Of a stretch of DNA of 64,000 nt, positions 1 to 8,296 are shown piece after piece (position 1 is the first letter of the stretch; the number at the start of each line of letters is the position of its first letter). The stretch is from contig NZ_SDWV01000006.1 of the NCBI RefSeq assembly GCF_004137345.1, positions 168,612-232,611 of the forward strand, written 5' to 3'. The translations under genes and the position numbers were made by a program. Under the pieces are notes generated by a model. It was given only the letters and a program-made list of their open reading frames with translations, did no database searches and was not told where the DNA came from. The DNA comes from Nocardioides zhouii. Lineage in GTDB: Bacteria; Actinomycetota; Actinomycetes; Propionibacteriales; Nocardioidaceae.

Positions 1-423
1 CGTACCGAACTCCACGACGGAGACCCGCGCGATGCCGGGGGTCAGGAGGTGCTCGGCGGCACCGTCGCCGGTGAGGGTCACCCGGATGCTGGTGACGCCG
101 GTGACGAGCCGCTCGGCCCAGGCAGCACCCGCGGCCGCACTGACGATCTCCTCGCCGGAGGTCGCGGCGACCGCGGCGGTGGGTGCGCCGCGCACGATCA
201 GGCGGGTGGCGTCGTCACCGTGGGCGACGAGCGCGACGTGGTCGAGCGAGGACAACCCCTCGGCGAGGAGCGCGTCGAGGAGGGCGTCGGCGTCGGCGCC
301 GGAGTCGGCGAGGTCCCACAGGCCGGCCACCCGCGCGCGCTGTGAGCCGGGCAGCAGGACGGTCACCTGCTCGCCGACGACGGCGTACCAGTCCCCCGGC
401 GCGAACCTGGCCTCTGTGCTCAC
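1..423 (-). CDS. N-terminal part of a protein cut by the window edge; possible FHA-domain partner of the PP2C phosphatase
   Basis: The frame is open from a GTG at 423 down to base 1, giving the first 141 residues; the C-terminus lies outside the window. The start overlaps the TGA of the upstream phosphatase gene as GTGA, so the two are translationally coupled. The visible part begins VSTEARFAPGDWYAVVGEQV and contains alternating strands with an Ala-rich middle; no catalytic motif, signal peptide or membrane segment is visible. Similar N-termini occur, from memory, on actinobacterial proteins that carry an FHA phosphothreonine-binding domain further along and sit next to PP2C genes, which would fit phosphosignalling. 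That assignment is inference because the diagnostic domain is not in view. Confidence 0.55.
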   Translation of the reverse strand, partial: MSTEARFAPGDWYAVVGEQVTVLLPGSQRARVAGLWDLADSGADADALLDALLAEGLSSLDHVALVAHGDDATRLIVRGAPTAAVAATSGEEIVSAAAGAAWAERLVTGVTSIRVTLTGDGAAEHLLTPGIARVSVVEFGT

Positions 424-1235
424 AGTCGTCCCCCAAGCTTGGATTCGAGGCTCTCCAGCTGGCGCTGGGAGTCATAACTGGCGTCCTTCACCAATCCCAC
501 CACATCGACGACGACGGCCGTCGCGTTGTCCCGGCCGCCTGCGGCCACGGCCGCCCGCACCAGCCGGTCGGCGGCGTCGCGCGGGTCGGCCACGCTCTCG
601 AGGATCTCCTCGATCTCCTTGTCCTCGATCATCCCGGTGACGCCGTCGCTGCACAGCAGCAGCCGCTCGACCGAGCCCAGCGGCAGCAGGAAGAAGTCGG
701 GCTGGATGCCTTCAGGACTGCCCAGGGCCCGGGTGATGACGTGGCGCTCGGGGTGCATCGCGGCCTCCTCGGCCGTGATCTGGCCGGAGTCGATCAGCTC
801 CTGGACGACCGAGTGGTCGACGCTGATCTGCTCCAGGCGACCCTCGGTGATCCGGTAGATGCGGGAGTCGCCCAGGTTGGCGAGCAGCCACTTGGTCACG
901 CCGTTGTCGTCGACCAGCACCGCCACGACGGCAGTCGTGCCGGCATGCCAGCCCGGCGTCATCGCCCGGTGCGCGTTGCCGAAGTCGATGATGCGCGCCT
1001 GCGCGCGGGCGAAGGCGTCGGCGACCTGCTCGGCGCCGCGGGCGGGGTCGTACGCCTCGGCGAGGCGCTGGAACTCCTCCACGACCATCTGGCTGGCGAC
1101 GTCGCCGCCGGAGTGGCCGCCCATGCCGTCGGCGACCACGAAGACCGGGGGCGCGACGAGGAAGGAGTCCTCGTTGACCTTGCGCACCAGGCCGACGTCG
1201 CTCGACGCACCGTGGTGCAGGTCAACGTTCCTCAT
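420..1235 (-). CDS. PP2C-family serine/threonine protein phosphatase
   Basis: A 271-residue PPM/PP2C metal-dependent phosphatase that removes phosphate from Ser/Thr of proteins, the usual counterpart of actinobacterial Pkn kinases. All family motifs are visible: VRKVNEDS near residue 17, the metal ligands in VVADGMGGHSGG (Asp36), GTTAVVAVL, LANLGDSRIY, a DHSVVQELIDSG segment, LLLCSDGVTG and the C-terminal GGRDNATAVVV. There is no membrane segment, so unlike mycobacterial PstP it is a free cytosolic catalytic domain. The ATG at 1235 is chosen because the conserved domain starts a few residues later; the longer open frame upstream runs into the divergent helicase gene. The stop is coupled (GTGA) to the next gene on the same strand, so the two are one operon. 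Confidence 0.93.
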   Translation of the reverse strand: MRNVDLHHGASSDVGLVRKVNEDSFLVAPPVFVVADGMGGHSGGDVASQMVVEEFQRLAEAYDPARGAEQVADAFARAQARIIDFGNAHRAMTPGWHAGTTAVVAVLVDDNGVTKWLLANLGDSRIYRITEGRLEQISVDHSVVQELIDSGQITAEEAAMHPERHVITRALGSPEGIQPDFFLLPLGSVERLLLCSDGVTGMIEDKEIEEILESVADPRDAADRLVRAAVAAGGRDNATAVVVDVVGLVKDASYDSQRQLESLESKLGGRL

Positions 1236-1291
1236 GCCCGACCCTCTCGGCCCCGTCGCGGGATGTGGGGCGGCGGCACCGACCCGGCGAG

Positions 1292-1297
1292 TAGCGT
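1292..1297 (+). promoter_or_regulatory. -10 element of a leaderless promoter
   Basis: TAGCGT fits TAnnnT and lies 7 nt before the ATG at 1305, the spacing expected when transcription starts at the start codon. Confidence 0.5.
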
Positions 1298-1304
1298 AAG
1301 AGGG

Positions 1305-3572
1305 ATGTCCAGTCGTGGGCGGGCGACACCCGCACGAACCCTCGCCGACCAGCTGCGGAGCTGGCCGGACGAGCGACTCGTGGCGCTCCTGAGGGCCCGT
1401 CCAGATCTCGCCACACCCGCCCCTCAAGATTCGTCGCAGCTCGCCTCGCGGGCCGCCACGCGCTCGTCGATCCACCGCGCCCTCGACGGCCTGGACCGTC
1501 TGGAACTTTCCGTGCTTGATTCCCTGCTGGTTGCAGGTCAAACCACAACCGCTCGACTGATCTCGATCGTGCACGCCGACGCCGACCGTGTGGCCACCGC
1601 GCTCCAGCGGCTCCTCGACCTCGCGCTGGCCTGGGAGGCCCCCGGCGGGATCCGCGCGCTGAGCGGCGTCGCCGACGCGATGCGCGGGATGCCCGGCCTG
1701 GTGAGCGGGCTGCGGCCGTCCAGCCCGGAGCCGCCTGAGCCCGACGAGGTGGCCGCGCTGCTGGCCGGACTGAGCCCCGCCGCCACCGCCCTGCTGCGCC
1801 ACGTCGACGCCCACGGCGGCGAGGGCACGACCGGTTCGGCACGGCGTACGGTCTCGCCGGAGCGGGCCGCGAGCCCGGCCGAGGAGCTGATCAGCCGTCG
1901 CCTGCTGGTGCCCCGGGATGGCGACACCGTCGTGCTGCCCGGCGAGGTGGGGCTGGCCCTGCGGGGCGGCCGGACCACCACCGAGCCCGTCGACGAGGTG
2001 CCCGGCCTGGCCACGTCCGCGCGGGACGCCGCTCTCGTGGCCCGGACCGCCGCGGGCGCTGCCTTCGACGTCGTACGACGCGTGGAGCTGCTGCTCGACC
2101 ACTGGAGCGTGCAGCCGCCGAGCGTGCTGCGCAGCGGCGGGCTCGCCGTCCGCGACCTCAAGGCCGTGGCGCGCGAGCTCCACGTCGACGAGGCCGGGGC
2201 CGCCCTCATCGTCGAGGTGGCGCAGTCGGCCGGGCTGATCGCCGAGGGCAACGAGCCCGACGGCACGCCCGTCTGGCTGCCGACCGAGGAGTTCGACGTG
2301 TGGTCGGGACGGCCCACGTCCGAGCGGTGGGCGCGGCTGGTCGGCGGGTGGCTGTCGAGCAGCCGGGTCCCCTCGCTGGTCGGCACCCGCGACCCCGCCG
2401 GCAAGTCGTGGAACGCGTTGGCGCCCGAGCTGTCGAGCGGGCTCGCCGAGGAGGCACGGCGGCTGGCCCTGCGCGTGCTCGCCGAGCTCCCCGACGGCGA
2501 GGTGCTCGCCGTCGGTACGGGCACCGCGTCGCTCGTGCAGCGGGTCGACTGGATGCGGCCGCGCCGGCCAGCGATCTTCGCCGACCTCGTCACCGCGGCC
2601 CTCGGCGAGGCCGCCGTGCTCGGCATCAGCGGAGCGGGCGGCCTCCCGCCCAGTGGTCGCCGGATCGCCGAGGACGACCTGCCGGGAGCCGCTGCGGCCA
2701 TCGACCCGCAGCTCCCCCGACCGGTCGAGCACGTCCTGCTCCAGGCCGACCTCACCGCGGTCGCGCCCGGTCCGCTCGAGACCGAGGTGGCGCGCCGGCT
2801 GCACCTGCTGGCCGACGTGGAGTCACGCGGTGGGGCGACGGTCTACCGGTTCAGCTCGGGCTCGCTGCGGCGCGGCTTCGACGCCGGCTGGTCGGCCCTC
2901 GAGGTCCGCGACTTCCTCACCGCTGTCTCGCAGACCCCTGTCCCGCAGCCGCTGGAGTTCCTGGTCGACGACGTCGCGCGCACCTTCGGCAGCGTGCGGG
3001 TCGGCCACGCCGAGGCCTTCCTGCGCGCCGACGACGAGGCCGCGCTGGCGGCGCTCGTCCACGACCCGAAGGCGCGCACCCTCGGGCTCCGGCTGCTCGC
3101 GCCCACCGTCGCCATCTCGACGTCCCCGCTCGACGTGCTGCTGCCGCGGCTGCGCGAGCTCGGTGCGGCTCCCGTCGTGGAGGCGGCCGACGGCACGGTC
3201 CGGGTCAGCCGACCCGACCTCCAGCGGGCCCGGAGCCGACGTGGTCGCCGGCCCGCCGGAGCCGTCGAGGCGCGGCGGGCCGCGCAGGTGCAGGCCGTTG
3301 CCACCGCGATCCGCGTGGGCGACCGGGCGGAGACCTCGCGCCCGGCGAGTGCCACGACGACCACCCCCTCGGGGGCGCTGGCCGCCCTCCGCGACGCGAT
3401 CGAGGCCGGCACCACGGTGGTCATCGGCTACGTCGACAACCACGGCGCCAGCGGCGAGCGGGTCGTCGACCCGCGTCGGCTCGACGGCGGCCGACTCTCG
3501 GCGTTCGACCACCGCGCGGACGACGTACGCGAGTTCGCCGTGCACCGCATCACCGGAGTCCGGACAGCTTGA
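1305..3572 (+). CDS. Helicase-associated domain protein (XPB partner)
   Basis: A 755-residue cytosolic protein of the actinobacterial helicase-associated family (Helicase_C_3 type), normally encoded just upstream of an XPB-like helicase, as here. It has no Walker motifs itself. The N-terminal 250 residues look like stacked winged-helix modules (for example LDRLELSVLDSLLVAGQTT), the centre carries a second helical module, and the C-terminal part holds the conserved helicase-associated segment (VEHVLLQADLTAVAPGPLE) followed by a WYL-like tail (TVVIGYVDNHGASGERVVDP). Its role is presumably to bind DNA or steer the helicase; this is inferred from the neighbourhood. The ATG at 1305 is preferred because a -10 element sits 7 nt before it and the upstream extension only mirrors the opposite gene. 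Confidence 0.85.
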   Translation: MSSRGRATPARTLADQLRSWPDERLVALLRARPDLATPAPQDSSQLASRAATRSSIHRALDGLDRLELSVLDSLLVAGQTTTARLISIVHADADRVATALQRLLDLALAWEAPGGIRALSGVADAMRGMPGLVSGLRPSSPEPPEPDEVAALLAGLSPAATALLRHVDAHGGEGTTGSARRTVSPERAASPAEELISRRLLVPRDGDTVVLPGEVGLALRGGRTTTEPVDEVPGLATSARDAALVARTAAGAAFDVVRRVELLLDHWSVQPPSVLRSGGLAVRDLKAVARELHVDEAGAALIVEVAQSAGLIAEGNEPDGTPVWLPTEEFDVWSGRPTSERWARLVGGWLSSSRVPSLVGTRDPAGKSWNALAPELSSGLAEEARRLALRVLAELPDGEVLAVGTGTASLVQRVDWMRPRRPAIFADLVTAALGEAAVLGISGAGGLPPSGRRIAEDDLPGAAAAIDPQLPRPVEHVLLQADLTAVAPGPLETEVARRLHLLADVESRGGATVYRFSSGSLRRGFDAGWSALEVRDFLTAVSQTPVPQPLEFLVDDVARTFGSVRVGHAEAFLRADDEAALAALVHDPKARTLGLRLLAPTVAISTSPLDVLLPRLRELGAAPVVEAADGTVRVSRPDLQRARSRRGRRPAGAVEARRAAQVQAVATAIRVGDRAETSRPASATTTTPSGALAALRDAIEAGTTVVIGYVDNHGASGERVVDPRRLDGGRLSAFDHRADDVREFAVHRITGVRTA

Positions 3573-3583
3573 GGCCGTCTCCG

Positions 3584-3589
3584 TAGACT
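3584..3589 (+). promoter_or_regulatory. -10 element of a leaderless promoter
   Basis: TAGACT lies 6 nt before the GTG at 3596 in a short intergenic gap, so the CGNR protein and the helicase behind it can be transcribed apart from the upstream gene. Confidence 0.5.
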
Positions 3590-3595
3590 GGGTCG

Positions 3596-4156
3596 GTGGA
3601 CTTCATCCGCTACGCCGAGCGCGCCGCGACGCTCGTGAACGCCGACCTGCCCGACGAGGCGGCGCTGCACGAGCACCTCGCCGACCGCACGTGGCTGCAC
3701 CGTTCGGTGGTGCCGGAGGACATCCCGTCGCTGCAGGCCTTCCAGGCCGAGCTGCGGCCGGTCTTCGAGGCCTCCGACGTCGACGACGTACGCCTCCTCG
3801 TGGGGTCGCTCAACGACCTGCTCGCCAGCCACCCGGTCACGCCGATGATCTCCGACCACGACCCGTCGAACCTCCACATGCACGTGACCAACCAGGCCTC
3901 ATCAGTGGCGGAACTGCTCATCGCCGAGTCGCTGATGGGGCTGGCCAACCTGGTCTGCGACCTCGGCGCCACCCGGCTCGGGATCTGCTCGGAGGCACGC
4001 TGCGACAACGTCTTCGTCGACACCTCGCCCAACCAGTCGCGGCGCTACTGCTCCGACCGCTGCTCCTCGCGCGCCAACGTCGCCGCCTTCCGCGCGCGGC
4101 AGCGCCAGGCCGTGCAGGCAGGGACCGACCAGGACGTCGAGGCCGCGGCACAGTGA
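3596..4156 (+). CDS. CGNR zinc-finger domain protein
   Basis: A 186-residue protein of the CGNR family (ABATE N-terminal domain plus stress-responsive zinc finger). The C-terminal finger is clear near residues 130-165: two cysteines in CSEARC, then FVDTSPNQSRRYCSDRCSSR, with CDNV in place of the eponymous CGNR tetrad. Members are thought to be DNA-binding transcriptional regulators, though few are characterised. The GTG start is supported by a -10 box 6 nt upstream. Its TGA overlaps the GTG of the XPB helicase gene (GTGA), so it is co-translated with it, which hints at a role in the same process, possibly autoregulation of the helicase unit; that link is inference. Confidence 0.85.
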   Translation: MDFIRYAERAATLVNADLPDEAALHEHLADRTWLHRSVVPEDIPSLQAFQAELRPVFEASDVDDVRLLVGSLNDLLASHPVTPMISDHDPSNLHMHVTNQASSVAELLIAESLMGLANLVCDLGATRLGICSEARCDNVFVDTSPNQSRRYCSDRCSSRANVAAFRARQRQAVQAGTDQDVEAAAQ

Positions 4157-5802
4157 ACGACGGCCCCCTCATCGTCCAGTCGGACAAGACGCTGCTGCTC
4201 GAGGTCGACCACCCGTCGGCGCCGGAGGCGCGCAAGGCGATCGCCCCCTTCGCCGAGCTCGAGCGTTCGCCCGAGCACATCCACACCTACCGCCTGACCC
4301 CGCTCGGCCTCTGGAACGCCCGTGCAGCCGGCCACGACGCCGAGCAGGTCGTCGACGCACTGTTGACGTGGTCGAGGTACGCCGTCCCGCACGCGCTGCT
4401 GGTCGACGTCGCCGAGACGATGGGCCGCTACGGCCGGCTCCGTCTGGAGAAGCACCCCGTGCACGGCCTGGTGCTGTCGAGCACCGACCGCCCCGTGCTC
4501 GAAGAGGTGCTGCGGGCCAAGAAGATCGCCGGCATGGTCGGTGCGCGGCTCGACGACGACTCGGTCGCGGTCCACCCGAGCGAGCGCGGCAACCTCAAGC
4601 AGGCGCTGCTCAAGATCGGCTGGCCGGCCGAGGACTTCGCCGGCTACGTCGACGGCGAGGCGCACGCGATCGACCTCGACCAGTCGAGCTGGACCCTGCG
4701 GCCCTACCAGACCGAGGCCGCCCAGTCCTTCTGGGACGGCGGCTCCGGCGTCGTCGTGCTCCCCTGCGGGGCGGGCAAGACCCTCGTCGGCGCGGCCGCG
4801 ATGGCGCACGCGCAGGCGACCACGTTGATCCTCGTCACCAACACCGTGAGTGCCCGGCAGTGGAAGGACGAGCTGATCGCCCGTACGTCGCTGACCGCCG
4901 ACGAGATCGGCGAGTACTCCGGCGCCGTCAAGGAGATCCGGCCGGTCACCATCGCGACCTACCAGGTGCTCACGACGAAGCGGAAGGGCGTCTACGCCCA
5001 CCTCGAGCTGCTCGACGCCCGCGACTGGGGCCTCATCGTGTACGACGAGGTGCACCTGCTGCCGGCCCCGATCTTCCGGATGACCGCGAACCTGCAGGCC
5101 CGCCGGCGTCTCGGCCTCACCGCGACCCTGGTGCGCGAGGACGGCCGCGAGGGCGAGGTCTTCTCGCTCATCGGACCGAAGCGCTACGACGCCCCGTGGA
5201 AGGACATCGAGGCACAGGGCTACATCGCGCCCGCCGACTGCGTCGAGGTGCGCGTCACCCTGCCGGACGGCGAGCGGCTGGCGTACGCGACGAGCGACCC
5301 CGACACCCGCTACCGCCTCGCCTCGTGCACCCACGCCAAGATCGACGTCGTACGCGACCTGGTGCGGCAACACGCGGGCCAGCCGACCCTGGTGATCGGG
5401 CAGTACATCGACCAGCTCGACGAGCTCGCCGAGCTGCTCGACGCCCCGGTGATCAAGGGCGAGACCCCCGTCAAGGAACGCCAGCGGCTCTTCGCCGCGT
5501 TCCGGACCGGCGAGATCGGCCTGCTGGTGGTCAGCAAGGTCGCCAACTTCTCCATCGACCTGCCCTCGGCCGAGGTGGCGATCCAGGTCAGCGGCTCCTT
5601 CGGCTCGCGGCAGGAGGAGGCCCAGCGCCTCGGCCGGCTGCTGCGGCCCAAGACCGAGGGCCGCAGCGCGCACTTCTACACGATCGTCTCGCGCGACACC
5701 GTCGACGCCGACTTCGCGCAGAACCGGCAGCGCTTCCTCGCCGAGCAGGGTTACGCCTACCGCATCATCGACGCCGGCGACCTCACCGCTGAGCCGAGCT
5801 GA
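4153..5802 (+). CDS. DNA repair helicase, XPB family
   Basis: A 549-residue superfamily 2 DNA helicase/translocase of the XPB (Rad25) family, ATP-dependent, 3'-5' polarity in characterised members. An N-terminal damage-recognition-like region (about residues 10-170) precedes the motor. Walker A CGAGKT lies near residues 205-210, the DEVH box near 298-301, then LTATLVRED with the RED signature typical of XPB; the second RecA domain shows LVIGQYIDQLDELAELL and motif VI QRLGRLLRPK. The GTG start overlaps the stop of the zinc-finger gene. The stop codon lies inside the palindrome GCTGACGTCAGC (5798-5809), which also contains the stop of the convergent alcohol dehydrogenase gene. Full family length; no defect seen. 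Confidence 0.94.
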   Translation: MNDGPLIVQSDKTLLLEVDHPSAPEARKAIAPFAELERSPEHIHTYRLTPLGLWNARAAGHDAEQVVDALLTWSRYAVPHALLVDVAETMGRYGRLRLEKHPVHGLVLSSTDRPVLEEVLRAKKIAGMVGARLDDDSVAVHPSERGNLKQALLKIGWPAEDFAGYVDGEAHAIDLDQSSWTLRPYQTEAAQSFWDGGSGVVVLPCGAGKTLVGAAAMAHAQATTLILVTNTVSARQWKDELIARTSLTADEIGEYSGAVKEIRPVTIATYQVLTTKRKGVYAHLELLDARDWGLIVYDEVHLLPAPIFRMTANLQARRRLGLTATLVREDGREGEVFSLIGPKRYDAPWKDIEAQGYIAPADCVEVRVTLPDGERLAYATSDPDTRYRLASCTHAKIDVVRDLVRQHAGQPTLVIGQYIDQLDELAELLDAPVIKGETPVKERQRLFAAFRTGEIGLLVVSKVANFSIDLPSAEVAIQVSGSFGSRQEEAQRLGRLLRPKTEGRSAHFYTIVSRDTVDADFAQNRQRFLAEQGYAYRIIDAGDLTAEPS

Positions 5803-5804
5803 CG

Positions 5805-6845
5805 TCAGCCCAGGGTGCTGGCGTCGATCACGAACCGGTAGCGCACGTCGGAGGCGAGCACCCGCTCGTACGCCTCGTTGACCTGATCCGCACCGATCAC
5901 CTCGACCTCCGAGGCGATGCCGTGCTCGGCGCAGAAGTCGAGCATCTCCTGGGTCTCGGCGATCCCGCCGATCATCGAGCCGGAGAACGAGCGCCGGTTG
6001 GTGAGCAGCGCGAAGACGTTGACGTCCAGCGGCTCCGGCGGCGCACCGACGTTGACCAGCGCGCCGTTGACGTCGAGCAGCCCGAGGTAGGCGCTCACGT
6101 CGATCTTCGCGCTGACCGTGTTGATGATCAGGTCGAACGAGTCGGCCAGTGCCTCGAAGGTGTTCTCGTCCGAGGTGGCGTAGTAGTGGTCGGCGCCGAG
6201 TCGCAGGCCGTCCTCCTGCTTCTTCAGCGACTGCGACAGCACGGTGACCTCGGCGCCCATCGCGTGGGCGATCTGGACGGCCATGTGGCCGAGCCCGCCC
6301 AGGCCGACGACGGCGACGCGCTTGCCGGGACCGGCGTTCCAGTGCTTGAGGGGCGAGTACGTCGTGATGCCGGCGCACAGCAGCGGAGTGGCCGCGGCGG
6401 GGTCGAGGCTCTCGGGGATCGACAGGACGTAGTCGGCGTCGACGACGACGTGGGTGGAGTAGCCGCCCTGCGTCGTGGTGCCGTCGCGGTCGGTGGCGGC
6501 GTACGTCCCGACCATGCCCCGCACGCAGTACTGCTCGTCGCCGTTGGTGCAGTTGTGGCACTCGCCGCACGAGTTGACCATGCAGCCGACGCCGACGCGG
6601 TCGCCGACCTGGTGGCCGGTCACGCCGGAGCCGACCTCGGAGACGCGGCCGACGATCTCGTGGCCCGGTACGAGCGGGAAGGGCTGCGGGCCCCAGTCGC
6701 CGTTGACGGTGTGGATGTCGGAGTGGCAGATGCCGGCGTACTCGATGTCGATGAGCACGTCGTTCGCACCCACCTCGCGGCGCTCGATCGTGGTGGCGGC
6801 GAGGGGCTTGCCGGCGGCGGGTGCTGCGTAGGCGTTGACGCGCAT
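5805..6845 (-). CDS. Zinc-dependent alcohol dehydrogenase, NADP-type (cinnamyl alcohol dehydrogenase-like)
   Basis: A 346-residue medium-chain dehydrogenase/reductase that interconverts aldehydes and alcohols with NAD(P)H. Catalytic zinc ligands are Cys40 (GICHSDIH), the GHE motif at 61-63 and a later Cys; the structural zinc site is Cys93, Cys96, Cys99 and Cys107; the Rossmann glycine motif is [11 protein letters not shown]. The pattern resembles YahK/AdhC enzymes with broad aldehyde reductase activity. A GAAGGA ribosome site lies about 10 nt before the ATG at 6845. The MerR gene lies 34 nt upstream on the same strand and is probably its regulator, as in AdhR-type aldehyde-responsive systems. 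Substrate is not deducible. Confidence 0.92.
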   Translation of the reverse strand: MRVNAYAAPAAGKPLAATTIERREVGANDVLIDIEYAGICHSDIHTVNGDWGPQPFPLVPGHEIVGRVSEVGSGVTGHQVGDRVGVGCMVNSCGECHNCTNGDEQYCVRGMVGTYAATDRDGTTTQGGYSTHVVVDADYVLSIPESLDPAAATPLLCAGITTYSPLKHWNAGPGKRVAVVGLGGLGHMAVQIAHAMGAEVTVLSQSLKKQEDGLRLGADHYYATSDENTFEALADSFDLIINTVSAKIDVSAYLGLLDVNGALVNVGAPPEPLDVNVFALLTNRRSFSGSMIGGIAETQEMLDFCAEHGIASEVEVIGADQVNEAYERVLASDVRYRFVIDASTLG

Positions 6846-6879
6846 GAGTGTTCCGTCCTTCGGGGGTTCGGGGTGGTGG

Positions 6880-7344
6880 TCAGGGGTGGTGCGTGACCGC
6901 ACGGAGCTCGTCGGCGAGCTCGCGTGCCCGGCCGGCGATCTGCTCGCTCCGGTCGGTGTCGCCGTCCAGCACGGCCTGCCAGTAGGCGATCTTGAGATCG
7001 ACGTAGCGCTGGCGCAGGACCAGCCGCTCGGCCTCGAGCGTCAGGTGTCGCTGCTGCTGCTCGAGCAGCTGCTGCTGCTCGACGGCGGCCTCGGCACCGA
7101 GGCGCGCGTTCGCCATGTAGGTGCGCATGTCGTCGAGCGACATGCCGGTGGCGGACAGGCAGGAGACCGACATGAGCTGGTCGAGGTCGTCCTCGTCGTA
7201 CACCCGGTGGCCGCTGCTCGCGCCCCGGCTGACGTGCGCGATGACGCCGACCTGCTCGTAGTAGCGCAGCGTGGTGGCGGGCAGCCCGGTGAGGGCGGCC
7301 GCCTCCTTGATGGAGTAGCTGCGCCGAGTCGTCTGGATGGTCAC
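6880..7344 (-). CDS. MerR-family transcriptional regulator
   Basis: A 154-residue MerR regulator: the N-terminal winged helix reads [20 protein letters not shown] and is followed by a long Gln-rich coiled coil (residues about 85-115) that pairs the dimer. There are few cysteines in the C-terminal part, so it is of the aldehyde or organic-ligand type rather than metal-sensing. Transcription appears leaderless: the GTG at 7344 is 7 nt from a TACCGT -10 element, and a perfect 18-bp palindrome sits between -35 and -10. It precedes the alcohol dehydrogenase gene on the same strand and is divergent from the MpaB-like gene, so it probably controls both directions. Confidence 0.92.
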   Translation of the reverse strand: MTIQTTRRSYSIKEAAALTGLPATTLRYYEQVGVIAHVSRGASSGHRVYDEDDLDQLMSVSCLSATGMSLDDMRTYMANARLGAEAAVEQQQLLEQQQRHLTLEAERLVLRQRYVDLKIAYWQAVLDGDTDRSEQIAGRARELADELRAVTHHP

Positions 7345-7351
7345 GACTTCA

Positions 7352-7381
7352 ACGGTAGAAACTTCGAGTACTCGAAGTCAA
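7352..7381 (-). promoter_or_regulatory. MerR-type promoter with operator palindrome
   Basis: On the minus strand a -35 TTGACT (7376-7381) and -10 TACCGT (7352-7357) are separated by 18 nt. The spacer region holds the perfect palindrome ACTTCGAGTACTCGAAGT (7361-7378). A dyad between -35 and -10 is the hallmark of MerR-regulated promoters, where the activator untwists an over-long spacer. Confidence 0.75.
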
Positions 7382-7410
7382 AGCGCCACTGCGTTGTTGG
7401 CTGAGGGTCA

Positions 7411-7416
7411 TAACCT
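7411..7416 (+). promoter_or_regulatory. -10 element of a leaderless promoter
   Basis: TAACCT lies 7 nt before the GTG at 7424, and picks this start over an earlier in-frame GTG that would overlap the MerR operator. Confidence 0.5.
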
Positions 7417-7423
7417 CGACCAC

Positions 7424-8296
7424 GTGAACCTCCGCGAACGCATCGGCGCCGAACTGTTCCGTAAGGTCGCCGGCCCCAACGGCGACCAGGCGCGCGAGCG
7501 CGTGCACGGCACGGTCGGCCCGCGCTGGTTCGCGCCCGACTCCCCGATCGCCCGCGTGCACGGCGACGCGTCCATGTTCGTCGGCGGCATCCGGGCGATC
7601 ATGCTGCAGTCCCTGCACCCTGCGGCGATGCAGGGCGTGGCCGACCACTCGGGCTACCAGGGCGACATGTGGGGCCGGCTCGCGCAGGTCTCCACCTACC
7701 TCGCGATGACGACGTTCGGCACCGAGCGCGACGCGCTCCAGATCATTCGCGCGGTCCAGCGCGCCCACGAGTCGGTCGTCGGCACGATGCCCGACGGCAC
7801 GTCGTACGCCGCCAGCGACCCGCACCTGCTCGGCTGGGTGCACGTCGCCGAGATCGACAGCTTCCTCGCCGCGCACGACCGCTACGGGCAGCGTCGGCTC
7901 ATCGGTCCGGAGCGCGACGAGTACGTCGCCCAGACCGGGGTCGCGGCCGCCCACCTCGGCGTGATCGACCCTCCCCAGACCGAGGACGAGCTGCGCCGGA
8001 TGCTCGCGGCGTACGGTCCCGAGCTGCGCGGGACGCCCGCGGCCCACGACGCGATCCGGTTCCTGCTGCTCCACCCCGACCTGCCCCTCGCGGCCCGCCC
8101 GGGCTACCTGTCCCTGGCCACGGCCGCCATCGGACTGCTGCCGGACGAGGCGCGGCGCCAGCTGCGCCTGCCCCGGGTGCCACCGGTGACCAACCGGGTC
8201 CTCGGCCAGGTCGGCACCCGCACCATCCGCTGGGCCATGTCGTCCGGGCACGAGCAGGCCGCGGCGCTCCAGCGCGAGACCGCCGCCCGGGCATGA
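7424..8296 (+). CDS. MpaB-like oxygenase (DUF2236)
   Basis: A 290-residue protein of the oxygenase-MpaB/DUF2236 family, haem-containing oxygenases related to the rubber-cleaving Lcp group and to ER-bound oxygenases of fungi. The conserved segment with HGDASMFVGGIRAIMLQSL HP and later QVSTYLAMTTFGT is present; no signal peptide is seen, so it is probably cytosolic. The GTG start is set by a -10 box 7 nt before it. The stop overlaps the next ATG (ATGA), coupling it to an HD hydrolase. It diverges from the MerR/alcohol dehydrogenase unit, which suggests a shared response to an aldehyde or lipid-derived compound, but the substrate is unknown. Confidence 0.85.
   Translation: MNLRERIGAELFRKVAGPNGDQARERVHGTVGPRWFAPDSPIARVHGDASMFVGGIRAIMLQSLHPAAMQGVADHSGYQGDMWGRLAQVSTYLAMTTFGTERDALQIIRAVQRAHESVVGTMPDGTSYAASDPHLLGWVHVAEIDSFLAAHDRYGQRRLIGPERDEYVAQTGVAAAHLGVIDPPQTEDELRRMLAAYGPELRGTPAAHDAIRFLLLHPDLPLAARPGYLSLATAAIGLLPDEARRQLRLPRVPPVTNRVLGQVGTRTIRWAMSSGHEQAAALQRETAARA

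Noticed and set aside
183..1304. In-frame extension of the helicase-associated gene upstream to 183
   Set aside because: It lies antisense to the well-conserved PP2C gene, has shadow-like Arg-rich composition, and the -10 box sits 7 nt before ATG 1305.
4045..6570. Long minus-strand open frame opposite the XPB helicase
   Set aside because: High GC keeps antisense frames open; composition is low-complexity and the opposite strand has clear helicase and dehydrogenase motifs.
7337..7423. Earlier start of the MpaB-like gene
   Set aside because: It would run through the MerR promoter and operator; the leaderless GTG at 7424 fits better.
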